From NCBI GenBank assembly GCA_946902875.1, contig OX336349.1:19305891-19369890 (forward strand): a stretch of DNA of 64,000 bases. Reading direction: 5' to 3'. This stretch comes from Nematopogon swammerdamellus. Lineage: Eukaryota > Arthropoda > Insecta > Lepidoptera > Adelidae. Positions 43,626 through 55,850 of the stretch are shown piece after piece. The position numbers and the translations under genes are program-made. The first letter of the stretch is position 1. Every line of letters begins with the position of its first letter. The notes below the pieces were generated by a model. That model ran no database searches and had not been told where the DNA came from. It saw only the letters and a list, made by a program, of their open reading frames with translations.

Positions 43626-43843
43626 CCTGCGGCTAGGAAGTGATCCGCCCGTGGCGCCGTGTGCGTGTAGTGAAGGGGACTTGGTGTGTACGTAGGAAAT
43701 GCTGTGTGTAAAAGGGGGCGTATTGATGTGGATGTTTTGAATTTTCCATGCAAAATGAAGAAAATCCATCATTTTCTTTTTTGAGTGAGCAAATAATTTT
43801 TTTTTTATTAAATTTGTCATATTTGATTACATGTCTGTGGTAA

Positions 43844-44246
43844 GGGCGGTATCTCACTAGGACGCCACGAACTAATGTATGTAGTCCTATGAAGGGCACC
43901 TGACCTGGTGTCGGCTTGGTTGCCACATCAATTTGGTCGCGCAACCAGCCGGGAACACAGGCGACGATCTGTCTGGCGGCGCAACCCGGCTGGTTGCGCA
44001 ACCAGTTAAATGTATAGCATTTTATGGCGCGTGACTCACGCATGTCTCACTCAGCCACTACGCGCTACCGTACTCAGCGCTACCGTACATACAATATCAG
44101 TTTCGACGTCCATTTTGAAAGTGCGGTTTGTCTGTCTGACGCTAGTTGTTGGCTTGGTTGCGCAACTCTGGTGTCCAGCAGACACCAGGTAGAGCAACCA
44201 GATGCGCAACTGGTTGCTCAGTTGGCGTCCTGGTGAGATATTCCCC
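43844..44246. mobile_element. Harbinger-like MITE with TAA target duplication
   Basis: TIR GGGCGGTATCTCACTAGGAC and the imperfect inverse GTCCTGGTGAGATATTCCCC, flanked by TAA (43841-43843, 44247-44249). The interior has repeated GGTTGCGCAACC-type palindromes in both orientations. Lies just after the ATAD2 stop. Confidence 0.78.
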
Positions 44247-44397
44247 TAACACTGAATGTTGGTCGGTGAGGTTGGCCACCTTCTTCCGCCAGACGATGTA
44301 TGCTTCATAGAGACTTGCCGCTTAATGATTTGTTTGTATGAATTAAACAACAGATGTAAATGTTTTGCATGTCGTAAAAGGCGACTAAGGGATGTGA

Positions 44398-44652
44398 CTC
44401 CCTTCTTATATCACTAGGTGGTAGGGTTTAACCCGCCCGGGTTGGTACCACCGCATTGAATGAAAGGTCGGTCGAAACGGCTATGTAAATAGTTTGTGTT
44501 TTCCGTCCAGTTCAGTGTAGCCGGCACGACCGAAGGGAAGCACTGACGTGGCACCAAGTTCAACCCGGTGTTATGGGCTGACATCACGGATGTTGTAGGT
44601 GATGTAGCCAACTGTGTCAGTTTCAATAAAAATAAAAAAAAAATAAAACATG
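44398..44652 (+). mobile_element. SINE-B, 5'-truncated
   Basis: Starts CACTAGGTGGTAGGGTTTAA and ends CAGTTTCAATAAAAATAAAA. A reversed tail scrap lies at 44735-44790. Confidence 0.8.
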
Positions 44653-44851
44653 GCGCTAACACAACCCACTGATTAATTTCTGCGCGAGCAACGGAAGAAG
44701 GTTGCCAACCTGACCGACCAACATTCAGTGTTACCACAATACCACATTCGTGATGTCAGCCCATTATGACAACTTGGTGAACTAGGTGTAAAATAAAACT
44801 TAATTTCTTCCCATAATGTTATTTTACCGGGAGTGACATCATGACATGACA

Positions 44852-44962
44852 AAAAAAAAATTATGACGAACCATACTGAATATGCATAATATGTCTTAAT
44901 TAAATATTGTTATTGTTGTGTGTTCTTTATGGCGAAATAAATATCTGAATCTGAATCTAAAA
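44852..44962 (+). mobile_element. 3' end of the (CTGAAT)n LINE
   Basis: Matches 28640-28750: GACGAACCATACTGAATATG, TATGGCGAAATAAATATCTG and the CTGAATCTGAATCT tail. Confidence 0.88.
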
Positions 44963-45507
44963 CACCCCATGTCAAAATGCATCCTTTTGCACACAGGAAG
45001 CGTCTAAATGCATACTGGTTATTTGCCATAGTGCGGTGTATGTTGATTAATGAAGACTCACAAAGTGTAACTGAGCTGTTGGGCGTCGTACGGACATACG
45101 ATGCTCTCTACGAATTGCGGGCGACGAATTTATAGGGTAACGTGTGTGTGCGTTAGGACTAAGGTGATAATTGTCCGAGTGTTCACTCTAGAGATCTATG
45201 TGAGATCACTCTAAAGCATCAGTCACACGAAGCGGAAACTAAATATTATTTCAAGTCCAATCGCAATGAACGAATCGCCTTGTGTGACAAGCTATACGCT
45301 GTGACTAAAACCCGCTCACTGTGATTAAAACGATCATGAGTATAACGGAGTATTTTCAGTTTTACTCACTATTCGCAGCGACTGCGCTCACGAGAGTGGT
45401 GTGATCCAGGCATTCGCGGCGACTAGCCATTTCTCACGCCGCTCCCATCGATACGCTATGTCGTGCACGACAGGCAAGGCTGTGACTTAGTCCAAATTTA
45501 TTCACCG

Positions 45508-45531
45508 TGTGTGTGTGTGTGTGTGTGTGAC
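45508..45531. repeat. (GT)n microsatellite
   Basis: About eleven GT units. Confidence 0.85.
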
Positions 45532-45630
45532 TAATTTATCACTGCGAGCTAATTCGCTTTGTGTGACTGAAGCTTTAGGGTTTCTCATTAATTGAACTGC
45601 AAGATTGATTGATGCACTACATGATTGATT

Positions 45631-45884
45631 GAGAGCCGTGCCACACGATGCGTTGCGGTGCTGCTGCTGTGTATTACATTTTAACCGGCGTGTGGCAGAA
45701 TGGTTTGGGCATCGGCTTCAGAGGTCCGAGGTTCAAACGTACGTGATTCGTTAACCGCTCTGACGTCGCTCAGCCGTTTGCGGACTACCAGAGCCATAGC
45801 AGCGTTGCGACGTCGCCCCGCGGGCGCCCGATGAGTCGAAATCATTGCGGTGCGGCCCCGCGACGCATCGTGCGGCACGGCTCT
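45631..45884. mobile_element. hAT-like MITE with imperfect 8-bp target duplication
   Basis: AGAGCCGTGCCACACGATGC at the left, inverse GCATCGTGCGGCACGGCTCT at the right, flanked by GATTGATT (45623-45630) and GATTGATG (45885-45892). A SINE-A tRNA-like head fragment (45689-45750) lies inside. Confidence 0.8.
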
Positions 45885-46429
45885 GATTGATGAAAATAGT
45901 TTGAAAGCGGTTTCCAAAGGAAATTAATTAGAAATAAGCTGTAAGCTCGAGAGAGGTGTCGAATATTGAATTTAGGCCCTATTTGAAATGTACTCCCAAT
46001 TATCTGGGAAGCGAACATTTTTTGTAAACACTGCCGCAGTTTTACGAATTATTGGTGAAACAAAATATTTAGTCTACTTCGTAAGGTAGGTAGTAGGTAG
46101 GTACTTAATTATCGTTTAATTTCGTATAGTCCGAACTGTTTGCGCTAAACCCTCCTACAGCTGGAGAGTCCAAAAGAGTTATAATAATAGGAACATAGAG
46201 GGCAAGCTTTGGTAAGCTGAAACCAGGTGATCTCGAACATTGCCCGGCGCGCACACAACTAATCAAATATTTATTTCTTTCACCCACTTTTGTGCGTAAT
46301 TGCATTTTTTTCACCATTTAGAATGTTCATTTATTTCAGACAGGCAGCGTGAAGCGATGCGTTTAAATCTGGTGTAAAAAGTTGTTTGGTTCGTAGCAAT
46401 CATTCTTTTTTTTTAGATTTATTTTTAAA

Positions 46430-46660
46430 TCTATTTAGCCTATCCTATGTATAGTCGAATGTGCTTGTACTAAGTTTCATCAAATTCGGATGATCGGTTT
46501 AAGAGTTATGGAGGAACATACACATACAGAAAAGATTTCTAAAAGCCGTCAATTTAGTTTTAGTATCATACATAATGTCTACAAACGCAATATTTCATAA
46601 AATAAAGTAACTTATTCCATGACCATCCCTTACAGATTTATTATTAGTTATTGATGATAA
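46430..46660 (+). repeat. Interspersed repeat shared with 59385-59610
   Basis: Shares GAATGTGCTTGTACTAA, TTCGGATGATCGGTTTAAGA, TCTACAAACGCAATAT and CATGACCATCC over about 225 bases. No coding capacity; class unknown. Confidence 0.7.
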
Positions 46661-46990
46661 TTTCTATAGACAATATTAACCTCAAACTTATCGCTTTCTT
46701 CTCAAATATGTTAAATTACGTAGATCAGGTTCCGAACTCTCTCCCCTCCCCTCTCTCCCCTTCCCTCTCCCCCCTCAACAAACCACGCGGTTTATGGACG
46801 CTCCCTTACCTCTACTTATCGTTCCGTATTCCTACTATTGTAACTCTTTTGCGGTGGTTCGCTCACAAGCGAACGAGTGCCAGCGGAGCTCAGCTCAATA
46901 AACGGTTTCTCTCCGTCTCTGGTTATCATACTCACTGCCATATAAGAAGTATGTAAGCGTATGTCGTGACATGTCTTATGGTGGCACTTC

Positions 46991-47492
46991 ACTTGGTTTA
47001 GCGTATTCGTGTATTTGCTCGAAAACGGCCAAGTGTAGAGGCCATATATACGTTTCTATTTGGTCTGTTTGTGCAAAAAAGCAAATAACGCAAATAGCAA
47101 ATACTCTTTTCAGCCAGCTTCTCGGTTTTTGGTCACGCTTCAAAGGACTCAAATAGACCAAATATTCGCGCAGTCTGTCCACACTTGGTTTGTTCAGTTG
47201 CGTGCGTCTTATAGTCCGATTCTTGTGGATTTTTCAACATCCACCAGCGCCTTCTTCACCATGGACTTTTAGTAATTTTGTACTTGTGCAGACATAGCAT
47301 GTAGTATTGCGCATTATGATAATAATACAGAGCTGCGGCTGTCAACGTGTCCATCTTGGGAGCGTAGCAAGGCAAACATGCAAGTTATTCGCTATTTGAG
47401 TCCATGTGTGGATGCCCGATTTGTGTATGTTTGTTGGCGCTAAAATCTTGACCAAATAACAGCGATAACGCATACGAATACGCTAAACCAAC
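46991..47492. mobile_element. Inverted-repeat element (TTGGTTTAGCGTATTCG ends)
   Basis: ACTTGGTTTAGCGTATTCG at the left and CGAATACGCTAAACCAACT at the right; the interior contains CAAATAGCAAATA motifs. The exact ends and target duplication are not resolved. Confidence 0.65.
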
Positions 47493-47499
47493 TCACTTT

Positions 47500-48335
47500 G
47501 ATGCGATGCTAACACGTGGAGGAGCTTACGTTTAAGGCCAAAAAAAAGTTAATATTTTCGATAATAAATGGCGTTAGGAAATTTGTGTTTTCTCATATAT
47601 AGGTGTTTATATTTTTATTGCCATTCCTAAAGTAGCCAAATTGTCTCGTTTGAGAATGCGTTATTTTGACCTGAACTACCCAAGATACAATACAAAGTTA
47701 TATATAATTACCGAAAACTAAAAAAAAACAGACTGTGATATGTTATTATTTAAATGAAACAGAATTTGTAACCTGTGAGGAGAGTGCTTCAAATAAAATA
47801 AATGCCGCTTTCTATCACTCGCATCATGTCTCAGAGTTCAACTCCGTTTTCGAGTTTTTTTTTTTTTTTCGTTAAAACAAAGTCCGCAACTGTGTGGCAC
47901 ATGGAAATCCGCTCTCGCTGCCTTACACATTGGGAAACAGGAGTGATTTTGTCGTGTGTGGAGTACCCTTTCTGTCCTCCTCAACGCCTTTATGAGTCCC
48001 TCCAAGGGGGGGCTGGACCGCAATCAATGCGCGTCACCGGGACCAAATTGGTGGTATCCCGGCAGCGGGCCTCCCTGCGTGCAGCGACCTTCAAGTGATT
48101 GTCCCGTGATGAAGTCGTGACACAGTGCGGGTGCTATGGCCGCAAGGCTGGTGCGCTCGGGTCAGTGGCGGGTGAATATGTCCTCCTCAACGATTAAAAT
48201 TAATGAATATTATGTGTGTGATAGAAAGCGGACTACGGTACATTCGTTAAGTGGCAAACAAATATTGGTATACAATTTTACAATTGTACTGAATAAAATG
48301 GAATTTATCAAACTCGAATTTCAACAAAGTGATGC
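47500..48335. other. Intergenic stretch, unassigned
   Basis: Open frames at 47802-48098 and 48136-48399 (+) show no family signature. The sequence 47880-48130 is GC-richer than its surroundings and may be a scrap of an unknown element. Confidence 0.35.
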
Positions 48336-48339
48336 GCTT

Positions 48340-48682
48340 GGTCGACTTTTGTTAAGCAACGCTGAGCGTAGTCAGTACTTGGATGGCTTGAATTGTTGAA
48401 GGCCGTGGTTCAGATTCCACTTTAAACTGTAGGTCCCCTCCCTTATTACCCTACTAGGTGGTAGGATTTATCCCGGCCGCATTGGTACCACCGCACTGAG
48501 CGAAACGTGTCGGTCGAAACGGCTATGTAAATAGTTCGTGTTTTCCGTCCAGTTCAGTGTAGCCGACATGAAATGAAGGGAAGCACTGGCATGGCACCTA
48601 GTTCACCCGGTGTTATGGGCTGACATCACGGATGTTGTAGTTGATGTAGCCAACAGTGTCAGTTTCCATAAAAAAAAAATCT
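48340..48682 (+). mobile_element. SINE-B
   Basis: AGCAACGCTGAGCGTAGTCA with TACTTGGATGG (5S-like), then the common body and an ATAAAAAAAAA tail. The head is degraded. Confidence 0.82.
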
Positions 48683-48909
48683 AATTTTCTATTAATTTTT
48701 CATTCTGACACCACAATGAGGAGACCTGTATACTAACAATGTTATGGACAAGGATGACCGGAAGAAAAGTCTCATACATATGAAGAACTTTTATCTAATT
48801 TAATAAAATTTGAAAATATCACTTTTTAATCCAAGAAAATGTAAGACGCCAAAAGTACCCTGAGTTGCTTCAAGGAAAGGATGGTACGGTCGTGTTTGCT
48901 CGACTTGGC

Positions 48910-49112
48910 GGGGGCACTGCAGTGCCCCCAGATTAACCAAGAAACTGTTATTAGATATTCGATTATATACATGAATCAGGGTATACCAATATATGTTTGC
49001 GCGTAATGAAGTTCCTAAGGCTGGCGAAAAAAGGGGCATTGACCTCTCGCCCACGCCACATTTGTGCAAGAGAGCAAACACTCAAAGGTCAACGTCCTTT
49101 TTTCCGCATGGC
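48910..49112. repeat. 20-bp perfect palindrome and nearby 95-bp hairpin
   Basis: 48910-48929 is the palindrome GGGGGCACTGCAGTGCCCCC. At 49018-49112, AGGCTGGCG/AAAAAAGG/CATTGACCT is inverted as AGGTCAACGTCCTTTTTT/CGCATGGCT. Confidence 0.75.
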
Positions 49113-49889
49113 TAGAATCAGAGTACATATATACTAAACATAGGTGTAATATCTACTATAAATATTGCTTTGCTCAGAAACAATATTTTCCTACTCTGCT
49201 TTTGCTCGCTTAGTGTTTAAACCCAAAATACAGTACGACAAGGCTTAAAATGAACGTGACTGACAGCGGAACTAACGCCGCCACAGTGTTGCCAGATGAC
49301 CGTCGCGTGTTTCACCCGTTCACGCGTACATTAGTATTGCTTCTTAGTCTGTGGTGTTGTTAGCAGAAATCGGAGTCTATCTGTTATTTTATTAGGGAGT
49401 AAGTCTTCCTAAAATTTAATACATAAAATAAAAAATAAGTAAGTACCTACCTACCTTATAGGTACTATACATACATTTTCTTTTGCAGCGACATTTTCCC
49501 CTAGTGTAAGGAAATTTTCTAAATTGACAACCCTAATGCTGCAGCAGCGCCCTCGCACAAACGTCATCCACATTCATTTCAAGCCTTGCCGCACTATGTA
49601 ATTTATGTTCTAATTATATTTATATGTACATTTTACGCGACTGTATTCACCCACCGTGCCGAAAGTATCCATGAAGGAATATTTTACAATTTGGCTTTTT
49701 AGGGATTTAGTTTAAAAATTGGGGTAATGCATAAGGTATGAGGTTTTTAAGATTATCCAATGCAGTTGATACGTTAAACCTTGCATAGTTGTTTCTCGTA
49801 TAATGTGTAAGTATGGCGACCGACGCTTATAAGGCTGCGACTAGGGCCGCACGGCCCTTCCTTCCACCAACTGCGGTGGACTTGCGCGA
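49113..49889. other. Intergenic AT-rich stretch, nothing recognised
   Basis: No shared repeat or coding signature. Confidence 0.35.
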
Positions 49890-50233
49890 AGTCAGCCTCG
49901 GTAGCTCAGTGGCGCGGTCTGTCGACTGTTGTTAAGTAACCCTGGACGCGGTCAGTACTTGGATGGGTGACCGCTCGACTGTTGGAGGCTGACCGTGGTT
50001 CGGATTGCCTTCCCTTCTTACCTTACTAGGTGGTAGGGTTTATCCCGGCCGGGTTGGTACCACCGCACTGAACGAAACGTCTCGGTCGAAACGGCTATGT
50101 AAATAATTCGTGTTAGCCGACATGAAATGAAGGGAAGCACTGATATAGCACCTAGTTCATCCGGTGTTATGGGCTGATATCACGGATGCTGTATGTGATG
50201 CAGACAACCGTGTCAGGTACCATAAAAAAAAAG
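49890..50233 (+). mobile_element. SINE-B, full length, best 5S-like copy
   Basis: Head GTCAGCCTCGGTAGCTCAGT, then GTTGTTAAGTAACCCTGGAC and GCGGTCAGTACTTGGATGGG, closely resembling the 3' half of 5S rRNA. Tail ACCATAAAAAAAAA. Confidence 0.92.
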
Positions 50234-50329
50234 TTCAGAGCCGAACGTATGTTCGATGGCGGTAGGAATACAACATGGAAAATATCTATACAAGGTAACG
50301 GCAAGTGTTGAAGTCGTTTTATAGAAAAA

Positions 50330-50412
50330 GGATTTACTCGTTTGTGGCTCTGGGACCAAACGTATGGCCCACCATAATGAGCGATTTGCCGCGCAACGGG
50401 TGAAGGAACTGA
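50330..50412. repeat. Decayed arm of the foldback family
   Basis: GATTTACTCGTTTGTGGCTC, CGTATGGCCCACCATAATGA resembles one arm at 12118-12317. Confidence 0.5.
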
Positions 50413-51630
50413 GTGTCTCTTAGTAAGCGGTTTTTATAAAGTTAACTGTAATTTAAAATCGAATTGTTTGGGTAATGTAGAAACGATGTATCTTACTTTA
50501 AAAATATTTTCAAAAATCAAAACTGGAAAGACCATAACTTTTGCAACACAGTGCCACAACAAAACGTTGGGGATCGCTCCGTTCTAGTCCATTCGTGGCC
50601 TGCTAAATGAGACTGAATTATATCGTAATAAGTAATTGAATCAAAATTGTTTTGAGAAGCAACCGCGTTTTATTTGCGGCACTGTGCTGTGTTTACGAAA
50701 GAATGGTTACAATAAATTGCACCGATTGAATTGAGAACCTTCTCCTTTTTATTTATAGTCAGTTAAAATATGTGAAGCAAAACTTTACGAGATTAAAGAA
50801 CATTGGACAATGAGACTGCTAAATTTTATTAATTATTGTAGTTTGTTTAAAATTTTTAAGGTAAGAGTGTGCAATTTTTTTGATGTGCTAAGTGGAAAGA
50901 TGGGACGATGTGCGTGTTCTAAGGCAAGTTCAATCTATGGAGTGGCCGAGCGATTTAGTAGTCATGATTGAATTTTGTCAAAATTAGAGAATTTAGTTTA
51001 ATTTACTCCATGCATAACGGCCAAATCACCTCGCACCCCTAATTAAATGAGTAATTGGCATTATCATTATTTCATTATCTTAAATTATCAAACCAGGTTT
51101 CATATTATGAGTTCCAGTGTAAAATATCCAAAAAAAAAAAAAAAAAAAAAATTATATTTTCTGTTCTAAACTTACGTGTAACATCAAATAGTAACAGATG
51201 ATTATCAAATGAATGAAAAATAACAAATTTGCATCATGTGTATTTTGTGTTTCGAGCTGTGAAACAAATATGCGAGGTGTAAAACCCAAAATAGTTTTTA
51301 CATCTTCTGCTATTATGACATTTCAACTAGGTTTGAAAGCTCGAAACGTGTAATACGTCTTCCTTTCATCTGAGAATTTCCCAGTGTTTTTTTTTTTTTT
51401 TTACATTTTTTTTTCATTCGCATGCGGCAATTTTAGCCTATCACGTCAATTTTGGTAATTATTTGATAATTATAGTTATCATTATAGTTGTATGTTTGCG
51501 ATATTCGTCCAATGTGTGGGTGTAGTGATGTCGATGTTGCCAGCATGTTGGATGGGTGGTGTGTCGTTAACAATTCGTTGTACCTATATGGTGTTCAGTG
51601 TGTCAGCCTGTGCAGGCATAAATGTACAAT
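50413..51630. other. Intergenic AT-rich stretch
   Basis: Contains a poly(A) run near 51128-51150 and poly(T) near 51387-51415, nothing else recognised. Confidence 0.35.
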
Positions 51631-51641
51631 ATGATTGTAAT

Positions 51642-51938
51642 CACAGAGCATCGAATACCTACCGCGCGCGCCCCCTACTAGAGACGCCCTAAGCGATAAT
51701 ATTTGAAACCCAAAAACTACACGCAGTGCTGCTAGCGCTTCGTATGTGTGTGTGTGTGCTAGTATCGACACTACACACAAAGAGGAGCAAGTTAGGCACA
51801 CGCACAAAAAAAATGCACACACATAACACACATATGTAAGTCATAGGCCACGCCCACAGGCTTCAACGGCGTTGTAGGGAAATCGCGCTCAGGGCGCCTC
51901 TAGGAGGGGCGCGCGCGGTCGGTATTCGACGCTCTGTG
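51642..51938. mobile_element. hAT-type MITE with exact 8-bp target duplication
   Basis: About 60-bp TIRs starting CACAGAGCATCGAATACC (inverse GGTATTCGACGCTCTGTG), flanked by ATTGTAAT at 51634-51641 and 51939-51946. Non-coding 297 bp. Confidence 0.93.
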
Positions 51939-51946
51939 ATTGTAAT

Positions 51947-53385
51947 GTTGTCATTATGTTATTAACAGGCTACGAAGAGTGTTGTGCTAATCATCATAAC
52001 ATACTATTTTTAAAACGGACGCATCCTTATGGAAACAGCATCCAAATAAAATTTTATATCCATATCCAAAATCCACATAAAAAAATATGTTACGGTCTCA
52101 ACTCATGTACGGTTATAGACATCGAACACCCATTTGTTACCTAAATAAAATATAATATTCAAAGATGTGTCGCAACAAACACTAGACATTATAAAACTAA
52201 ATTTATTGTTAATATACTACCGTGTTTTTCTTCATATTTTCAGTATTGTAACACTGCATATGAAATTATTTATAATTCCTTTTATTTAAGCCTTTGTTAG
52301 TAATTTATTATTTACTCAAAATGTATGAAGCTTGAGGTTTATTCTGAGTATAAGAAAATTTCAGAAATTTAAATAACAATATATTTACCTATTAAAAATA
52401 ATACTTTGCGTGAGTTTGTGTTTGCTTGCACTAATAATTCATCTAAAATAACTTCAACAATTTTTAAGTGTATTTTGCCAAGTTGCTCATTTTTTTATTT
52501 AATTTTTTTTTAACTGTAAAAACTGTTTTTTTTTTCACCTGTTCTCTTGTGTAAACAATATCAAATGTTACTATCGCATTTCCAATACAAGTTTAAAATA
52601 TAAATACTATGTGATATTATAAAATCTTGTTTTATTTTTATTGGGTGTGATGACGTTGCTGAGTGTGAAGTGAGTGAAGATGAAGAGCTGTGCTATACAT
52701 ATTATAACGATTCTCAAGTGACATCAAGCGAGACCATAAAATATCATTTTTGCGAGCTGCGAGAATCGCCTGAGAGTATAAAAGTGTGAGTCGTGCAAAG
52801 TGCTATTATTTTAGCTGTGGCACCACTCTTAAGGGCTAGCCCTGCTCTTCTCAGTGCTTTGACTCTATATTTGGTCCAGTTGGGTTGAGTGGGTTTCAAA
52901 TCTAATACATGAAGGATTTACCATATGACCCAAAAATATCCTAAATATCCTGGTGAATTATCTGAATGTTGGCAACACCTTAGAAAAGAACGTCACTAAA
53001 GAAAAATCTCACGATATTTCTGCCATGGACATGAGAAATATCTATAATTTCTTTATATTAACTTGCATTATGCGCGATACTTGAGATTCAAGGTCTTTTG
53101 CGAATTCTGCTAATCGATTGGGTCATGGTGGGCAAACTCATACGGCCTTTTCTGTTGTACTTCTAATGTCTGTTGTTTTCTTCTCGTATTGTGAGAATCT
53201 CAAAAATATAACTATATACTTTTTATTTACGACGACAACGCGGCAAATAAATTTGTTCATCCGCCAACTTTATCCAATCCAATTTTCAGATCACTACTTT
53301 GAGGATAACTAAGATTTAAACTGCCTGTAGCAAGAATAAAAATTCGATCCAAAAACTCAAAAATCTCGAATAAAATTTAAGCAAT
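51947..53385. other. Intergenic AT-rich stretch, nothing recognised
   Basis: No TIR, shared repeat or coding signature. Confidence 0.35.
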
Positions 53386-54289
53386 TGGTTTTTAGGTTTC
53401 CGTATCCCAGACGGAAGCCTATTACTAAGCCTCCTTCGTCTGTCCGTCCGTCCGAGGGCTGTATCTCTTGAACCGTAATAGGTAGCCGGTTGAAACTTTC
53501 ACAGAATATGACGTGTTACTTACTATGACGGATGTAACAAAAAATAAGAAAAAATTACAAATTAAGGGGGGCCCCCATACAAGAAACGTTTCATTAAAAT
53601 AGATTAGTCACACTATTGAATAATAGGTGGCGCCACAAGCTTTTATACATGGCATTGTAGATAGCCGCTTCTTTGGTCGTTCCAAAAAAAAGCATTTTCA
53701 GAAGTTTGATGTTTGACAGATCACTTTAAAAAAATAAAGTGACGTTACTATGGTAATAGCTGTCAGTGGGCAAACATGGAGACCTGTCTTATCATAATAT
53801 AAACATATATCTGATAATTCGAATTCGAAGTCCATGCCACCTGAGCGGATAGGGGTCGTTCCGCCATTTCGTTCAAATTTGCATGTTTTGGCGGAATTTT
53901 TATTTTTTTATTTTCTGAAATATATTTATGTATATATGTGTTCCTGTACTTATTAGATGTAGTAACATAAGAGAGGCATCTATGTACAACTTTTAGTTTT
54001 GGAGAAAATTGATGGAAGGTAATGAAGGTGTGGATGGTAATGAAAAACACCTGGATGGTAATTTATGCGGTTGGATGGTAATGAAGCATGCTAGTATGTC
54101 TTAATGAAATTTGCTTTATTATATTAATATTATTATGATATTGATAAAGATATCATTATTTAGCTGATGGTAGTAATAATGTTAACGATTATCAAAAGTT
54201 CGACACTATTAACATAACAATTTTAGCTAAGTAATTTATAATTCATAGTGTAAAAAGTTTTAACTGAAATAACAAATCCCCTTTCCACC

Positions 54290-54600
54290 TTCGCACCACG
54301 CGCACTGTGCAGGGATTGCATACCTACACGCTGGACTTACCGCGGATGCGTACCAATCGATTCTGCAGATCATTCCTCTACAGAACCGGGAAACTCTGGA
54401 ACGCTCTCCCTGCCCATATATTTCCCCCCAAGTACAGTCTCGGGTCCTTCAAGAGGGGCGTGAATGGGCACCTGTCAGGCCGGCATGGCATTCGCAACCC
54501 GATTCGCAATACGACCGAATGTCCATGGGCGTCGTTAGAAACTTTATGGGTGGCTAGGCGCCATATGTCGCGCTGTCAATAAAATAAATTAAATAACAAA
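54290..54600 (+). pseudogene. LINE-W C-terminal fragment (best copy)
   Basis: The frame reads FLYRTGKLWNALPAHIFPPK, SLGSFKRGVNGHLSGRHGIR then WVARRHMSRCQ and stop, an ORF2 end of an R1/Jockey-like LINE. Nested in the 2.8 kb transposon. Confidence 0.85.
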
Positions 54601-55536
54601 TGAAATTGTATTACTGATACTTTGAAACTTTACAGAGTGAGCAGGTATTCAGTGAAAGGCGATATATGTATAAGAAATATAAGATTTATTCAGACTTTTA
54701 TGTAAAGATCACAAGAAAAACCACTGTATTATGTATAATCAGTTACCGACAGATTTTTTCAACCTACTACTTGAAGAAAGAAAGAAATACTAGTTTTTTC
54801 ACTACAGCATTACAACCAGCAACAAAACAAAAATATATTGTAAAAAACTTTTTAACAAAAAATTCAACCGGCAAAAAACTGAAAAACGAAAAATATAATG
54901 ACTAATTTTGAGACTGTTAGTAAGACTAGGAAGGTTTATTACCCGTCAAAATTGGATTTTTCGCTTTTCAGTTTTTCGTCGGTAAATTTTTTTGTTAAAG
55001 CTTTTATATTTTTTTTTTCAAATAAAAATGGGACCAACTTTGAAGTATACCCTATCCAATAAAAAAATAATTGGTCAAATACATATAAAAAAATATATGA
55101 GCTTCGAATTGAGAACCTACTCCTTTTTGCTTTCGTCGGTTAATAAGAGAAGAAGAAAAAAATAGGAGTGGCCACAACCTATGCTGAATCTAGTGAATAT
55201 TTCACTAGACTCGGCACTGTATTGAAGTCCAACCGTTACTATGCAATTAAAATACAGTAACTTAGTGAACTCACACACTATGAACTGAGTGGAAACAACT
55301 ATACTTTTACATATCACTGAATTGAACCGGCTACACTTAACTGGTCAAAAACATGAACAATTTTTATAGCATTTCGACCGAACTTCAGTCAGTGCGTTGG
55401 TGCCGACCCGGTCGGGTTAAACCCCGTACTCCAGATACGCTATGTAGATACTTTACGTGCCAAATAGAAATAAAAGTCCAGTTTTATTGGATTTTTATTA
55501 TTTATGTACTACTTACTACGTGCACACAATTTTTTT

Positions 55537-55850
55537 TGTGAACACTGACATGTTTACATCACCTACAACATCCGTGATGTCAGCCCATAACACCTTGGTG
55601 AACTAGGTGCCCTAATAGTACTTTCCTTTCATCGTGTCGGCTACACTAAACTCGACGGAAAACACGAAATATTTTGCTTTATTTTAAGCCCGACATATGG
55701 CGCCAAGCCATCCATAAGGTGTCCAACGATGACCATGGACATTCGGACGTTTACATAGCCGTTTGGACCAACGTTTCATTCAGTGCTGCGGTGGTACCAA
55801 CACGGGCGGGATATAACCTACCACCCAGTTAGGTAGGAGGGAAGGAAAAT
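55537..55850 (-). mobile_element. SINE-B, reverse, with LINE-W tail inserted
   Basis: Starts TGACATGTTTACATCACCTA and CATCCGTGATGTCAGCCCAT. A reversed LINE-W tail (GCCCGACATATGGCGCCAAG) interrupts it at about 55685-55755. Nested in the 2.8 kb transposon. Confidence 0.8.

Noticed and set aside
49890..50000. 5S rRNA gene
   Set aside because: Only part of the 5S sequence is present, joined to a tRNA-like head and a SINE body.
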